64,000 bases of DNA, from the NCBI RefSeq assembly GCF_025860405.1, contig NZ_CP063785.1:3596001-3660000 (forward strand), read 5' to 3'. The notes below the pieces were generated by a model, which did no database searches, was not told where the DNA came from, and saw nothing but the letters and a program-made list of their open reading frames with translations. The position numbers and the translations under genes are program-made. Positions 1 through 9,218 of the stretch are shown here, one piece after another. Source of the stretch: Tolypothrix sp. PCC 7712. GTDB lineage: Bacteria > Cyanobacteriota > Cyanobacteriia > Cyanobacteriales > Nostocaceae. Each line of letters begins with the position of its first letter. The stretch's first letter is position 1.

Positions 1-685
1 CAGCAATACTAAAGGTGTTGAAGTTCTTTGGAGTAGAGAAGGTAATTTTATCAGCGCAGCCCTGACTGTTGCTCCCATAAGCGCATACGCCAGAGTTTAG
101 CGTTTCGTCGATATTAAAGCTAAAGTTAAAAGCCTGTGATGCTATAGGCAAATCACTAAAGTTTAAGTTGAGGCCAAGGTCTACTTTTGAGGCGGCTGTT
201 CCATTATTGATCGCATTGTTATAGTGTGTCAGAGTACCAATTTGAAATACTTGATTGAGATTGAAGGTTAAGTCACTAGTGCCTTGAAATCCTAATCCAC
301 TTTGACCATTTTTTCCCTCTCCCCAACGGACTTGATTTTCTATAGTAGTTGTAGATGTTACACCTATTGGATTGCTGGAATTAGATATAGAACTTATATC
401 TGGGGTGGTAATGTCTGTAGTGATTCTACCTGTTGTAGCATCTGTTGTAACTGTTGTAACTGTTGTACTTGTTGTTGTTGTTTTACTTCTTCTACCTTGT
501 GTAGTTGTATTTGTTGTATTTGTGGTAACTTTTTGATATTTGATGTTAGTTCCGCCAACAGGTTTACTCCAGGTACCAGAAGAACTTGTTAGGGATAAGG
601 CGTTAGCTGAAGAAGCAAACAATCCTAGCGCTGTAGTAGCAGTAATCGCAACGGAGAATTTTGTCAGGAAATTTAAGGTTGCCAT
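1..685 (-). CDS. Secreted PEP-CTERM-associated protein (THxN / choice-of-anchor K type), 3' end outside window
   Basis: Reading leftwards from ATG at 683-685 gives 228 open codons running off the left edge. The first 30 residues form a signal peptide (basic start, hydrophobic stretch around FSVAITATTALGLFASS, cleavage after SANA). Residues 45-90 are Thr-rich low complexity. Then come VRWGEGKNGQSGLGFQG and a block with LTHYNN in a GTLTHYNNAI context. That is the THxN / choice-of-anchor K signature I know from cyanobacterial PEP-CTERM surface proteins. Later parts are beta-rich with one Cys pair (VCAYGSNSQGCAD). The sorting tail itself would lie beyond position 1 and is not seen. Such proteins are thought to be exported and processed by an exosortase; one is encoded at 57742-58605. 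The gene is clearly real, but the family name is recalled and moderately sure. Confidence 0.7.
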   Translation of the reverse strand, partial: MATLNFLTKFSVAITATTALGLFASSANALSLTSSSGTWSKPVGGTNIKYQKVTTNTTNTTTQGRRSKTTTTSTTVTTVTTDATTGRITTDITTPDISSISNSSNPIGVTSTTTIENQVRWGEGKNGQSGLGFQGTSDLTFNLNQVFQIGTLTHYNNAINNGTAASKVDLGLNLNFSDLPIASQAFNFSFNIDETLNSGVCAYGSNSQGCADKITFSTPKNFNTFSIA

Positions 686-1554
686 AGAACTAAATTATTT
701 ACAGAAAGTGAAGGTGAATAGTGGAGATGCTTGCTTACAAGATTTGCTGGTTGTTATAGCTTTGTGTAATAGACCTTGTAGCAACCCAAAAATAGCTGAC
801 CCTGACTGGTAAAAATTAACTGAAAATTTGTGAACCCCAATTAAGGTTAAGAGAGCCGTATTGTTAACAGATAGGTTTCAATAGCCAGCCTGTAATTTTT
901 AGAGGATGTTTTTAGAAACCCGCCTATAGGTTTAGATGAATTGTATTTGCGGTGGAAACATCATAGATAATCTTTGGTTGAGTATTTATCAGACAAACTT
1001 TGCTAAACAATATTTTTGTGAACCAAGAATTTGAATACTTGCTCTCAGTATCTCAACGGATAAACAAAGGGTAAATATATAAATGTTCGTAACTTGGTAT
1101 AGAGCAATAAATAAGAGTTGTATTTACCAAGTCTTTAATCGAGCTATTACTAACTTTTTATAGCTCTTAAAAAAATAATTGACAATTTTTATTGTATGTG
1201 CATTAAATCCATGTATTCATACAAGAGCAAAAATGTCAATATATATAAGTTATTATCTTTGTCCTTAGATAACATCCCTGATAACGATAACAGCAAGCTA
1301 GCTTGCGATCAGGCTCCGGGAATGTGTTTACGCACTGATACATGAAGGGTGCGATCGCCTGAATAGTTCTTTAGGAAACCTACTGCGAACAGAAGTAGGA
1401 AGTCAGTTAAACGCTGTTTGAGTCTAGAATTTCCGCAATTAAAGAATGGGGAGTATGTTAAAGACATAAACCATGATCACATATCTTAACGACTGTAGCT
1501 ATTTGGTATTTGGGGTTTGGTGTTTTCCCTATTACCAATTACCCAATCCCCTAT
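686..1554. other. Gene-poor spacer of about 870 bp
   Basis: No convincing coding frame on either strand. It should contain the promoter of the leftward gene ending at 685. It contains a perfect 14-bp palindrome (GCAAGCTAGCTTGC, 1293-1306) and one HIP1 site. Just downstream of the PBP2 gene at about 1500-1550 is a short run of 'ttggggttt' and 'cccaat' low-complexity repeats. Nothing else recognised. Confidence 0.6.
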
Positions 1555-3372
1555 TCACATTTTAGTTACTACTTTTTGATACTTCCCCGGATACTTCCGG
1601 TGGAAATATTCTTCCATAATTTCTACAATCATTGGGGCAGCAACGCTACCGCCACCGCCACCGGAATGTTCAGCAAAGGCTACTATTAATAACTCTGGCT
1701 TATCGGCTGGGGCATAAGCACCAAACCAAGCGTGATTTTGTTTGACACCACGTTTCCAGGCTTCGGCTGTACCACTCTTACCAGCTACAGGGGGAAGTGT
1801 TGGTTTATTTAAAGCTTTACCCGTACCGTCAGATATCACTTTCCGCAAACTTTCGCGGAGTATTTTAATAGTTTCTGACTTCATATTTAACGATGAACGC
1901 CAGGTTTTTGCTTCCTCATTGTCCTTGAGTAAATGAGGTTGGACGCGATCGCCACCATTAGCAGGTACAGCAAACATCACTGCCACTTGCAGAGGTGTCG
2001 TTTGTAAAGCACCTTGACCAATGGACATATTGATGCTGTCACCTACAGTCCAAGGCATTTTCCAGACTTTCTGCTTCCATGTCTCATCGGGAACTAAACC
2101 TTTAGTTTCTTCGGAAGCAAACTCAAACCCAGTTTTTTCGCCAAATCCATATTTACGAGTCCACTCAATCAAAGTCGGGCCGCCAACTGCTTTACCAATT
2201 TGATAAAAGAAGGTATCACTACTCCACTGCATTGCACCGACAAAACCCAAAGGCCCGAATCCGGCGTGATTCCATTCACCAAAGGTAGTGCCGCCAATAG
2301 TCAAGGAACCATAGGTTTGAAGCACGGTATTTGCAGAAAATTTACCAGATTCCAAACCCGCAGTTGTCGTGACAATTTTGAAGGTACTGGCAGGGGGAAA
2401 GGCGCTGAGGGCGCGATTGACTAGGGGATGTTCTGCACCCTGCAAAGTTTCCCAGTCTTTTTGGGAGACTTTTTGTTTAGAAAAAATATTGGGATCGAAA
2501 GTAGGGTGAGACACCATTGCTAAAACAGCACCATTTTTAGGATCGAGGGCTACGATCGCACCATTGCGATTACCTAAAGCTTTTTCTGCTGTTTTTTGCA
2601 TTGCCAAATCGATAGTTAAGTGCAAATCTTTACCAGCTTTTGCCTGTTTTTCTCCCAAAACCCGTAGTGGACGACCAGCACCATCTACTTCTATCTGCTG
2701 ACCACCCCATTCGCCTCTAAGTATCTTCTCATAAGCTTTTTCGACTCCCATTTGCCCAATTACGTCGCCTAATTGATAGCCTTCTTTTTTCTTGTCTTTT
2801 AACTGTTCGGCTGTCAATTCGCGAGTATAGCCCAGCACATGAGCCACATCCTTACCCTCTGGGTAATAACGTACCGCATCCAGATGTATTTCTACCTCTG
2901 ATAGTTCATTCTGATATTCCTTCAATGCGGTAATTTCTGCTTCGCTTAAATCACGGGCAATTCTGATCAGCGAGGAAGAGTTTCTACCCGCATCTTGTAG
3001 TTGTTTTTCTAGATCTGCTACAGGAATTTCCAAAATTTGAGATAGACGTGCACCCACAACTGGCCAGGAAGGTTTAGTGTGAGCCATTGGCCACAAATAT
3101 ACAGAACGAGAATAGCGAGTACTAGCTAAGAGTTTGCCGTTACGGTCGAAGATATTACCCCGTTCTGGCTGTTTAGGAATCATCCGAATCCGGTTTGATT
3201 CAGCTCGTTTGCGGTGATTTGCTCCCTCAACAATTTGCAAGTACGCCAAACGCACACCTATGAAACTTGTCATCAAGAGCGTAAAAATAATTAGAAATGT
3301 GGGTTGAAAGTTTTGACCGACTGTACGTGTATTTTTGCCATTTCCCAGTGGACTTGGTTGCAATAATGCCAT
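1555..3372 (-). CDS. mrdA: Penicillin-binding protein 2 (peptidoglycan D,D-transpeptidase), copy 1
   Basis: A 605-residue class B penicillin-binding protein that cross-links septal or lateral peptidoglycan in the periplasm. One N-terminal membrane segment lies at about residues 24-45 (FLIIFTLLMTSFIGVRLAYL). It is followed by the PBP dimerisation region with the RGNIFDRNGKLLA motif near residue 70. The C-terminal transpeptidase domain has all three active-site motifs: STFK (catalytic Ser in FPPASTFKIV), SSD in WSSDTFFYQIG, and KSGT in AGKSGTAEAW. Length is normal for the family. The gene lies 169 bp downstream of, and on the same strand as, a close paralogue ending at 3542, so it looks like a tandem duplication. 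MrdA is the usual symbol for this family; I cannot tell which copy corresponds to a characterised gene. Confidence 0.9.
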   Translation of the reverse strand: MALLQPSPLGNGKNTRTVGQNFQPTFLIIFTLLMTSFIGVRLAYLQIVEGANHRKRAESNRIRMIPKQPERGNIFDRNGKLLASTRYSRSVYLWPMAHTKPSWPVVGARLSQILEIPVADLEKQLQDAGRNSSSLIRIARDLSEAEITALKEYQNELSEVEIHLDAVRYYPEGKDVAHVLGYTRELTAEQLKDKKKEGYQLGDVIGQMGVEKAYEKILRGEWGGQQIEVDGAGRPLRVLGEKQAKAGKDLHLTIDLAMQKTAEKALGNRNGAIVALDPKNGAVLAMVSHPTFDPNIFSKQKVSQKDWETLQGAEHPLVNRALSAFPPASTFKIVTTTAGLESGKFSANTVLQTYGSLTIGGTTFGEWNHAGFGPLGFVGAMQWSSDTFFYQIGKAVGGPTLIEWTRKYGFGEKTGFEFASEETKGLVPDETWKQKVWKMPWTVGDSINMSIGQGALQTTPLQVAVMFAVPANGGDRVQPHLLKDNEEAKTWRSSLNMKSETIKILRESLRKVISDGTGKALNKPTLPPVAGKSGTAEAWKRGVKQNHAWFGAYAPADKPELLIVAFAEHSGGGGGSVAAPMIVEIMEEYFHRKYPGKYQKVVTKM

Positions 3373-3541
3373 AGGACGAATGAGTACTGCAAAATTAATA
3401 TTTATTATCTATACAATTATGCTGCTTTAAAGTTCAGTATTTTATAAGATTTTAGGGATAGGGGGGAATGGGTAATTGGTAATTGGTAATTGATATTGTT
3501 GATTTCTCCCTCATCTCTCCAATGCCACATGCCCAAATAAT
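3373..3541. repeat. Heptanucleotide STRR between the two PBP2 genes
   Basis: The 169-bp spacer contains tandem GGTAATT units at about 3470-3493. This is the commonest period-7 repeat in the window. Confidence 0.75.
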
Positions 3542-5380
3542 TTAGTCGCCAGTGCTACCGCCATTGTGATTGCCTTCAGACACTGGTTTTTGATATTTGC
3601 CAGGATACTTATGCTGAAAATAGGCTTCTAGCACTTGTAAAGCCATAGGGCCGCAAACAGTACCACCATGATCGCCAGAGTTTTCACCAAAGCCTACTAC
3701 CACAATTTCTGGCTTATCGCTGGGTGCATAGGCTCCAAACCAAGTGTGATTTGGGCGACCAACACCTGCTTCGGCTGTACCACTTTTTCCTGATGCAGGG
3801 GCAATTGTCGGCACGTCTAAGCGTTTCCCTGTACCTTCACTTACTACCTTCCGCAAGCCGTCACGTAGTACTTTGATGGTGCTGGGTTTCATATTTAATG
3901 ACACCCGCCAGCTTTTTGCTTCCTCGTGGTCTTTGAGCAAATGCGGCTTCACGCGATATCCGCCATTAGCTGGGACAGAAAACATAATTGCTGATTGTAG
4001 TGGTGTCACCTGCAAAGCACCTTGACCAATTGACATATTGATGGTGTCACCTACAGTCCAAGGCATTTTCCACGCTTTCTGCTTCCATTTTTCATCAGGT
4101 ACTAAACCTTTAGATTCTTCATCAGGAAATTCAATTCCAGTTTTTTGACCAAAGCCATATTTGCGACTCCATGCAATCAAATCCGGGCCGCCAACTCTTC
4201 TGCCAACTTGATAAAAGAAGGTATCACTACTCATAGCCAGAGCGCGAGGAAATCCCAAGGGGCCAAATCCGGCGTGATTCCATTCTCCGAAGGTTACTCC
4301 TCCTACAGTTAAGGAACCAAAGGTTTGTAATACGGTATCTGGTGAAAACTTACCTGTTTCTAAACCAGCTGAGGCGGTAATAATTTTGAAGGTACTGGCT
4401 GGCGGAAAAGCACTCAAGGCACGATTCACTAAGGGATGATCTTTACCTTGGACACTTTCCCAATCTTTTTGAGACAGTTTTTGTTTGGAGAAAATATTGG
4501 GGTCAAAGGTGGGATGAGAAGCCATTGCTAAGACCGCACCATTATTAGGGTCTATGGCAACAACAGCACCTTGATATTTGCCTAAAGCTTGGTCTGCGGC
4601 TTTTTGCAAATTGATATCTATGGTCAAATGTAAATCGTTACCCGCCTTCGCTTGTTTTTCTCCTAAAACCCGAATCGGACGACCAGCACCATCTACTTCT
4701 ACCTGCTGACCACCCCATTCACCCCGGAGAATTTTTTCGTAGGCTTTTTCGACCCCCATTTGCCCAATCACATCTCCCAAACGATAGCCTTCCTGCTTCC
4801 TCTTTTCTAGCTGTTCGGGAGTTAATTCTCTGGTATAACCCAGCACATGGGCTAATGCTAGTCCCTCTGGGTAATAACGCACCGCTTCTGTATTAATTTC
4901 TACCCCGGGTAGTTCATTAGCATACTCTTTCAAAGCCGTAATTTCTGCTTCGCTAATATCACGAGCAATACGGACGAGCGAAGAAGAATTAGCACCTGCC
5001 AGTTTGAGCTTCTTTTCCATCTCATCCTGGCTAGTGTTGAGAATTTTTTCCAATCTGGGCGCGACAATCGGCCATGAAGGCTTGGTATGAGCCATTGGCC
5101 ACAAATACACAGAATGGGGATAGCGCGTACTAGCCAACAATTTACCATTACGGTCGAAAATATTCCCCCGTTCCGGTTGTTTAGGAATCATACGAATGCG
5201 GTTAGATTCTGCTCGCTGTCGCAGTTTTGGCCCTTCGACAATTTGCAAATATGCTAACCGAGCATCAATCCCAGCAGTCATAATCAGCGTAAATATAATT
5301 AAAAATACTGATTGAAAACCACGGCCAACTGTCCGTGTATCTTTTTTGCTACCTGGTAGAGCCGATGGGATAAAATCCAT
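3542..5380 (-). CDS. mrdA: Penicillin-binding protein 2 (peptidoglycan D,D-transpeptidase), copy 2
   Basis: A 612-residue class B PBP closely similar throughout to the 605-residue neighbour downstream. Long blocks are identical, including the RMIPKQPERGNIFDRNGKLL stretch. There is an N-terminal membrane segment at about 24-45, a dimerisation region, and a transpeptidase domain with STFK, SSD (MSSDTFFYQVG) and KSGT motifs, so it should be catalytically competent. It differs by a shorter loop after KSGTAE and by a Gly/Asn/Ser-rich C-terminal tail of about 12 residues missing from copy 1. ATG start at 5378-5380. As the upstream member it probably carries the promoter for both genes. Assignment to PBP2 is firm; specialisation of each copy is unknown. 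Confidence 0.9.
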   Translation of the reverse strand: MDFIPSALPGSKKDTRTVGRGFQSVFLIIFTLIMTAGIDARLAYLQIVEGPKLRQRAESNRIRMIPKQPERGNIFDRNGKLLASTRYPHSVYLWPMAHTKPSWPIVAPRLEKILNTSQDEMEKKLKLAGANSSSLVRIARDISEAEITALKEYANELPGVEINTEAVRYYPEGLALAHVLGYTRELTPEQLEKRKQEGYRLGDVIGQMGVEKAYEKILRGEWGGQQVEVDGAGRPIRVLGEKQAKAGNDLHLTIDINLQKAADQALGKYQGAVVAIDPNNGAVLAMASHPTFDPNIFSKQKLSQKDWESVQGKDHPLVNRALSAFPPASTFKIITASAGLETGKFSPDTVLQTFGSLTVGGVTFGEWNHAGFGPLGFPRALAMSSDTFFYQVGRRVGGPDLIAWSRKYGFGQKTGIEFPDEESKGLVPDEKWKQKAWKMPWTVGDTINMSIGQGALQVTPLQSAIMFSVPANGGYRVKPHLLKDHEEAKSWRVSLNMKPSTIKVLRDGLRKVVSEGTGKRLDVPTIAPASGKSGTAEAGVGRPNHTWFGAYAPSDKPEIVVVGFGENSGDHGGTVCGPMALQVLEAYFQHKYPGKYQKPVSEGNHNGGSTGD

Positions 5381-5591
5381 AAGAAAAAATTAAGATTAAG
5401 AAATTAGTATTACTTGTATACACAACCCTAAAGGCTGGGACTCAGTATAAAACGCCAAATAGTTAGGAAATTATCTTCCAGAACAATTGTTTTTCACGGA
5501 TACAATTAAACCAAAGTGCCAGGGGTAGTTTGGTTAAAAGACTACATTATTGGGCACAATTGCGTAAGATCATGGCATTTTACTAAGGATT

Positions 5592-6719
5592 ATGGCTCAA
5601 ACTGTGACGCAGAATCAGAGGGAAATGATGGCTTTGCAGCCGCTTGATGTTGAGCTGCGTAATGTATTCAAGTTTTTTCACCAGGAACCAGCAGTCAATG
5701 GCGTAGATTTGGAAGTCAGACAAGGGGAATTTTTTAGTATCCTTGGGCCTTCTGGTTGTGGAAAAACAACTATATTACGTTTGATTGCTGGGTTTGAAAC
5801 AGCGGATGCCGGTAAGGTACTGATTCAGGGTCAGCCTATGACTAATGTCCCGCCTTACCGCCGACCTGTCAATACGGTATTTCAAAGTTACGCATTGTTC
5901 AATCACCTGAATGTGTGGGATAACATTGCCTTTGGACTGCGATTGAAAAAACTCCGCAAGTCAGACATCGATCATCGAGTCAAAGAAGCTTTAAAACTAG
6001 TGAAAATGGAAAGTTTGCGATCGCGCTTTCCTAATCAACTTTCGGGTGGTCAACAGCAAAGAGTAGCTTTAGCCAGGGCTTTAGTCAACCGTCCATCCGT
6101 GGTGTTGCTAGATGAACCCCTAGGCGCATTAGATTTAAAGCTGCGTAAGGAAATGCAGGTTGAGTTATTAAATTTACACCAAGAACTGCAGTTGACCTTT
6201 ATCATGGTCACCCACGACCAAGAGGAAGCGCTTTCGTTGAGCGATCGCATTGCGGTGATCAATCAAGGGAAAATAGAGCAAGTTGGTACTCCCAGCCAAA
6301 TTTATGAATTTCCTCGCACAACTTTTGTGGCTGATTTCATTGGGGATACTAATTTATTCAGTGGTGAAATTGCGGCTTTTGATGCTACTAATCTCCAAAT
6401 TGAAACTAAAACTGGGCTAACAATTGTTGTCGCTCGCCGTGAAGAAACGCTGACTGAAATATCGCAAACAGTAGTCGTTTGTGTGCGTCCCGAAAAAATT
6501 CAGTTATCACTTTATCCACCAAATTTACCCCATAACTGCTTTGAAGGGCGACTAATCAACGTCATGTATTTAGGTACTCACGTTAATTATGTTGTGGAAT
6601 TAATTAACGGTATTACTATCAATGTTTTACAACCCAATACCTTTGGTAGCTTACCCGATCCCAATACACCTATATATGCTTGGTGGGAAGAAAGTGATTG
6701 TTTAGCTATTAGAGAATAG
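5592..6719 (+). CDS. potA: Spermidine/putrescine ABC transporter ATP-binding protein PotA
   Basis: A 375-residue ABC ATPase energising polyamine uptake at the cytoplasmic membrane. Motifs in order: Walker [10 protein letters not shown] (about residues 53-61), Q-loop in VFQSYALF, signature [15 protein letters not shown], Walker [13 protein letters not shown], and the switch His in VTHDQEE. A C-terminal TOBE-type regulatory region covers about 275-375 and includes [14 protein letters not shown] lies shortly before the ATG. PotD- and PotB-like genes follow on the same strand, interrupted by one unrelated small gene. The missing permease PotC is encoded 25 kb away at 34391-35191. The polyamine assignment rests on similarity and on the neighbours. 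Confidence 0.88.
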   Translation: MAQTVTQNQREMMALQPLDVELRNVFKFFHQEPAVNGVDLEVRQGEFFSILGPSGCGKTTILRLIAGFETADAGKVLIQGQPMTNVPPYRRPVNTVFQSYALFNHLNVWDNIAFGLRLKKLRKSDIDHRVKEALKLVKMESLRSRFPNQLSGGQQQRVALARALVNRPSVVLLDEPLGALDLKLRKEMQVELLNLHQELQLTFIMVTHDQEEALSLSDRIAVINQGKIEQVGTPSQIYEFPRTTFVADFIGDTNLFSGEIAAFDATNLQIETKTGLTIVVARREETLTEISQTVVVCVRPEKIQLSLYPPNLPHNCFEGRLINVMYLGTHVNYVVELINGITINVLQPNTFGSLPDPNTPIYAWWEESDCLAIRE

Positions 6720-6724
6720 TTATT

Positions 6725-6740
6725 GGTCATTTGTCATTTA
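6725..6740. repeat. Inverted heptamer repeat left of the four-helix-bundle gene
   Basis: GGTCATTTGTCATTTA is the reverse complement of the ATGACAA heptamer array found on the other side of the same gene at 7159-7189. The small gene is therefore bracketed by inverted copies. Confidence 0.55.
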
Positions 6741-6790
6741 TTCTTGGCTGATGACATAGCAATTAATCTCAATAAATTGAAATTTGAGAA

Positions 6791-7171
6791 ATGACAGCAA
6801 AGCGTTTCCAAGATTTACAGGTTTATCAATTATCAGAAAAATTAGCAGATGACATCTGGAAAATAGTTGGTGAATGGGATTTATTCGACAAAGAGACAAT
6901 TGGTAAACAAATTGTCCGTTCAGCAGATAGTATTGGAGCAAATATAGCAGAAGGTTCAGGGAGAGGCAGTTTTCAAGACAATAAACGTTTTATCAAGATA
7001 GCTAGAGGCTCTTTAAATGAAACCCAACATTGGTTAAGAAGAGCTTATATGCGAAATCTCTTAAGTAGCGAACAGATAAATTCCATTCAAATAATTCTGA
7101 ATGAATTAGCCCCAAAACTAAACTCCTATCTCAACTCAATTGGCAATATCCCAAAAACAAATGACCAATGA
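6791..7171 (+). CDS. Four-helix-bundle protein (S23/23S-rRNA intervening-sequence protein family)
   Basis: A 126-residue protein of the four-helix-bundle family (TIGR02436-like). Family marks are FQDLQVYQLSEKLADDIW at the N-terminus, the KQIVRSADSIGANIAEGSGRG turn in the middle, and FIKIARGSLNETQHWLRRA. The length is typical. Members were first seen inside 23S rRNA intervening sequences and form pentameric bundles, but the molecular role of free-standing copies is unknown. Here it splits the polyamine operon between potA and potD. Its last codons (TNDQ) come from an ATGACAA heptamer array that also runs into the potD start. That suggests a late insertion or recombination event; this is inference. 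Confidence 0.88.
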   Translation: MTAKRFQDLQVYQLSEKLADDIWKIVGEWDLFDKETIGKQIVRSADSIGANIAEGSGRGSFQDNKRFIKIARGSLNETQHWLRRAYMRNLLSSEQINSIQIILNELAPKLNSYLNSIGNIPKTNDQ

Positions 7172-7189
7172 CAAATGACAAATGACAAA
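7159..7189. repeat. ATGACAA heptamer array at the four-helix gene / potD junction
   Basis: About four tandem near-copies of ATGACAA overlap the stop codon of the upstream gene and supply an upstream in-frame ATG (7175) for potD. Confidence 0.75.
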
Positions 7190-7195
7190 CCCCCA

Positions 7196-8281
7196 ATGAT
7201 AAACAGACGCAAATTTCTCCAATCAATAGCAGCATTTTCTAGCTTATCTTTAACTGGATGTGGCTGGCGGTTAGCTGATGTCCGCGCTAATGCGAAAACT
7301 TCTGCTCAACGTGACCAATTATATCTTTATACTTGGACGCAATATACTGATAGCCAATTACTCAAAACTTTTAGCTCCCAAACTGGCATGAAAGTATTAG
7401 CTGACTTTTATGATTCTAATGATGTTATGTTAGCTAAATTGCAAGCGGGAGGAGGTGGTGCTTACAGTATTATCTATCCATCTGATTACATGGTACAAAA
7501 GATGGTAAAAAAAGGCTTATTAATAGAAATAGATCATCAACGCTTAATTGGCTTAGAAAATTTATTCCCGCGTTTTCAAAATCCTAGCTATGACCAAAAT
7601 AATCGCTACAGTATTCCTTTTAATTGGGGGACAACTGGCTTAGTTTATAATTCCGAAATTATTAAAGATGAACCACAAGATTGGGATTATCTTTGGCAAA
7701 ATCAAGATAAATTGCAAAAACGCATGACCTTGCTGAATGATGTGCGTGAGGTGATGGGTGCGGTTTTGCGGATGCTAGGCTATTCCTACAATTCTAAAGA
7801 TGAAAATCAAATTAAACAAGCTTATGAAAAATTGAAAGTCCTAAAACCTGCAATTACTGCCTTTGACACTGAAGCTTGGCAAAATCAAATTCTCGCAGGA
7901 GATTTGGTATTAGCAATGTGTTACTCAGCAGATGCACTGCGAGTCACTAAAGAAAACCCCAAGTTGAAATATGTAATTCCTCGCAGTGGTTCTTCCTTAT
8001 GGACTGATACAATTGTAATTCCTCAAGTCGCTCCTAATCAAGATGGTGCCTATGCTTGGATTAATTTTATTTTACAGCCAGAGGTAGCTGCCCAAATGAG
8101 CCAACATTTGAATATTTCTACTCCTAATAGTGCCGGATTTGAGCAGTTACCTGCAAAACAACAACAAAATAATACTTTATTCCCACCAGAGTCAATTTTA
8201 GAAAAATGTGAACGCATTACGCCTTTAGGAGACTTTGAAGAAGTTTATGAGCGTTACTGGACTCAGTTAACTAGTAGTTAA
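7196..8281 (+). CDS. potD: Spermidine/putrescine-binding periplasmic protein PotD-like
   Basis: Extracytoplasmic substrate-binding protein of the polyamine importer, 361 residues from the chosen start. I chose ATG 7196 because it opens with NRRKFLQS, a twin-arginine (Tat) export motif. It is followed by a hydrophobic stretch and the lipobox LTGC, so the protein is probably a Tat-exported lipoprotein. An in-frame ATG at 7175 would add seven residues encoded by the heptamer repeat. The mature part has the family block LYLYTWTQYTD near the N-terminus, DFYDSNDVMLAKLQAGG, and the hinge block IPFNWGTTGLVYN. It is followed after 30 bp by the permease gene. Ligand choice (spermidine or putrescine) cannot be read from the sequence. 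Confidence 0.88.
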   Translation: MINRRKFLQSIAAFSSLSLTGCGWRLADVRANAKTSAQRDQLYLYTWTQYTDSQLLKTFSSQTGMKVLADFYDSNDVMLAKLQAGGGGAYSIIYPSDYMVQKMVKKGLLIEIDHQRLIGLENLFPRFQNPSYDQNNRYSIPFNWGTTGLVYNSEIIKDEPQDWDYLWQNQDKLQKRMTLLNDVREVMGAVLRMLGYSYNSKDENQIKQAYEKLKVLKPAITAFDTEAWQNQILAGDLVLAMCYSADALRVTKENPKLKYVIPRSGSSLWTDTIVIPQVAPNQDGAYAWINFILQPEVAAQMSQHLNISTPNSAGFEQLPAKQQQNNTLFPPESILEKCERITPLGDFEEVYERYWTQLTSS

Positions 8282-8311
8282 AAGTTTGGAATTTTTACTT
8301 CGATATCTATT

Positions 8312-9205
8312 GTGTCTAATCAAATGCTGTCTGAGCAAAAAAAACTAAAAGTGCGTCATCTAAATTTTAGTTGGCTCCAACCGTTTATATTGTTGGCACC
8401 ATCTGGTATTTGGTTAATCCTGTTATTAGTATTACCAACATTAATAATTTTGGAGTTGAGTTTAGTACCGAATATCCGACCAGGAGATTTAGTCAATCCT
8501 AGTGGTTTGCAAAACTATCTGAGAATACTCGACCCTCTTTATTTGCATGTAATTATCCGTTCAGTAATTTTGGCGGCTAGTACAACAATTATTTGTTTAA
8601 TATTTAGCTTGCCAGTAGCTTATTGGATTGCTCAACTTGCCCCAAAACGCTGGCGCAATCTCTTATTATTAACCTTTATTTTACCTTTGTGGACTTCTTC
8701 TTTACTCCGTTCCTACGCTTGGATTACAATTCTGCGTCCTACGGGTTTATTAAATAGTTTATTAAAAATATTTCATTTACCAGCTTTAGACGTACTTAAC
8801 CAAATTCCTGCTGTATTGGTAGGAATGAGTTATAGTTTATTGCCTTATATGGTGTTAATTTTATATGCTTCTTTGGAAAAATTAGATATCCGCTTACTAG
8901 AAGCAGCCGCAGATTTAGGAGCAAATCCTAGGCAGGTATTTTGGAAAGTTACAGTACCACAAATTTTGCCGGGAATTACTGCAGGTTCAATGTTAGTTTT
9001 CATCACCGGATTAGGAGATTTTATTAACCCAGAATTACTAGGTGGTGCTTCTAGTATGACAGCAGCAAGATTAGTTTATAACCAGTTTCTCGGCGCTACC
9101 CAAAATTGGGGCTTTGGTTCCGCTTTGAGTATGACATTAATTTTGCTGGTGAGTATTGCGATCGCACTTTTAATTAAGTTTGGTGAAGCGACACCCCAGA
9201 GGTAA
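8312..9205 (+). CDS. potB: Spermidine/putrescine ABC transporter permease PotB-like
   Basis: A 297-residue inner-membrane permease with about six hydrophobic segments: near residues 22-45, 85-105, 112-135, 165-185, 225-250 and 268-290. The cytoplasmic EAA loop that docks on PotA is visible as LLEAAADLGANPRQVFWKVT. The start is GTG at 8312, with an alternative ATG four codons later. It completes the potA-(four-helix)-potD-potB run. The partner permease PotC is at 34391-35191, so the transporter genes are split between two loci on opposite strands. Confidence 0.87.
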   Translation: MSNQMLSEQKKLKVRHLNFSWLQPFILLAPSGIWLILLLVLPTLIILELSLVPNIRPGDLVNPSGLQNYLRILDPLYLHVIIRSVILAASTTIICLIFSLPVAYWIAQLAPKRWRNLLLLTFILPLWTSSLLRSYAWITILRPTGLLNSLLKIFHLPALDVLNQIPAVLVGMSYSLLPYMVLILYASLEKLDIRLLEAAADLGANPRQVFWKVTVPQILPGITAGSMLVFITGLGDFINPELLGGASSMTAARLVYNQFLGATQNWGFGSALSMTLILLVSIAIALLIKFGEATPQR

Positions 9206-9218
9206 TCTCAATTAAAAA

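Noticed and set aside
302..812. Two plus-strand frames (Cys-rich 96 and 90 residues)
   Set aside because: Antisense to the signal-peptide and Thr-rich region of the leftward gene at 1-685. The Cys richness is the complement of ACA Thr codons.
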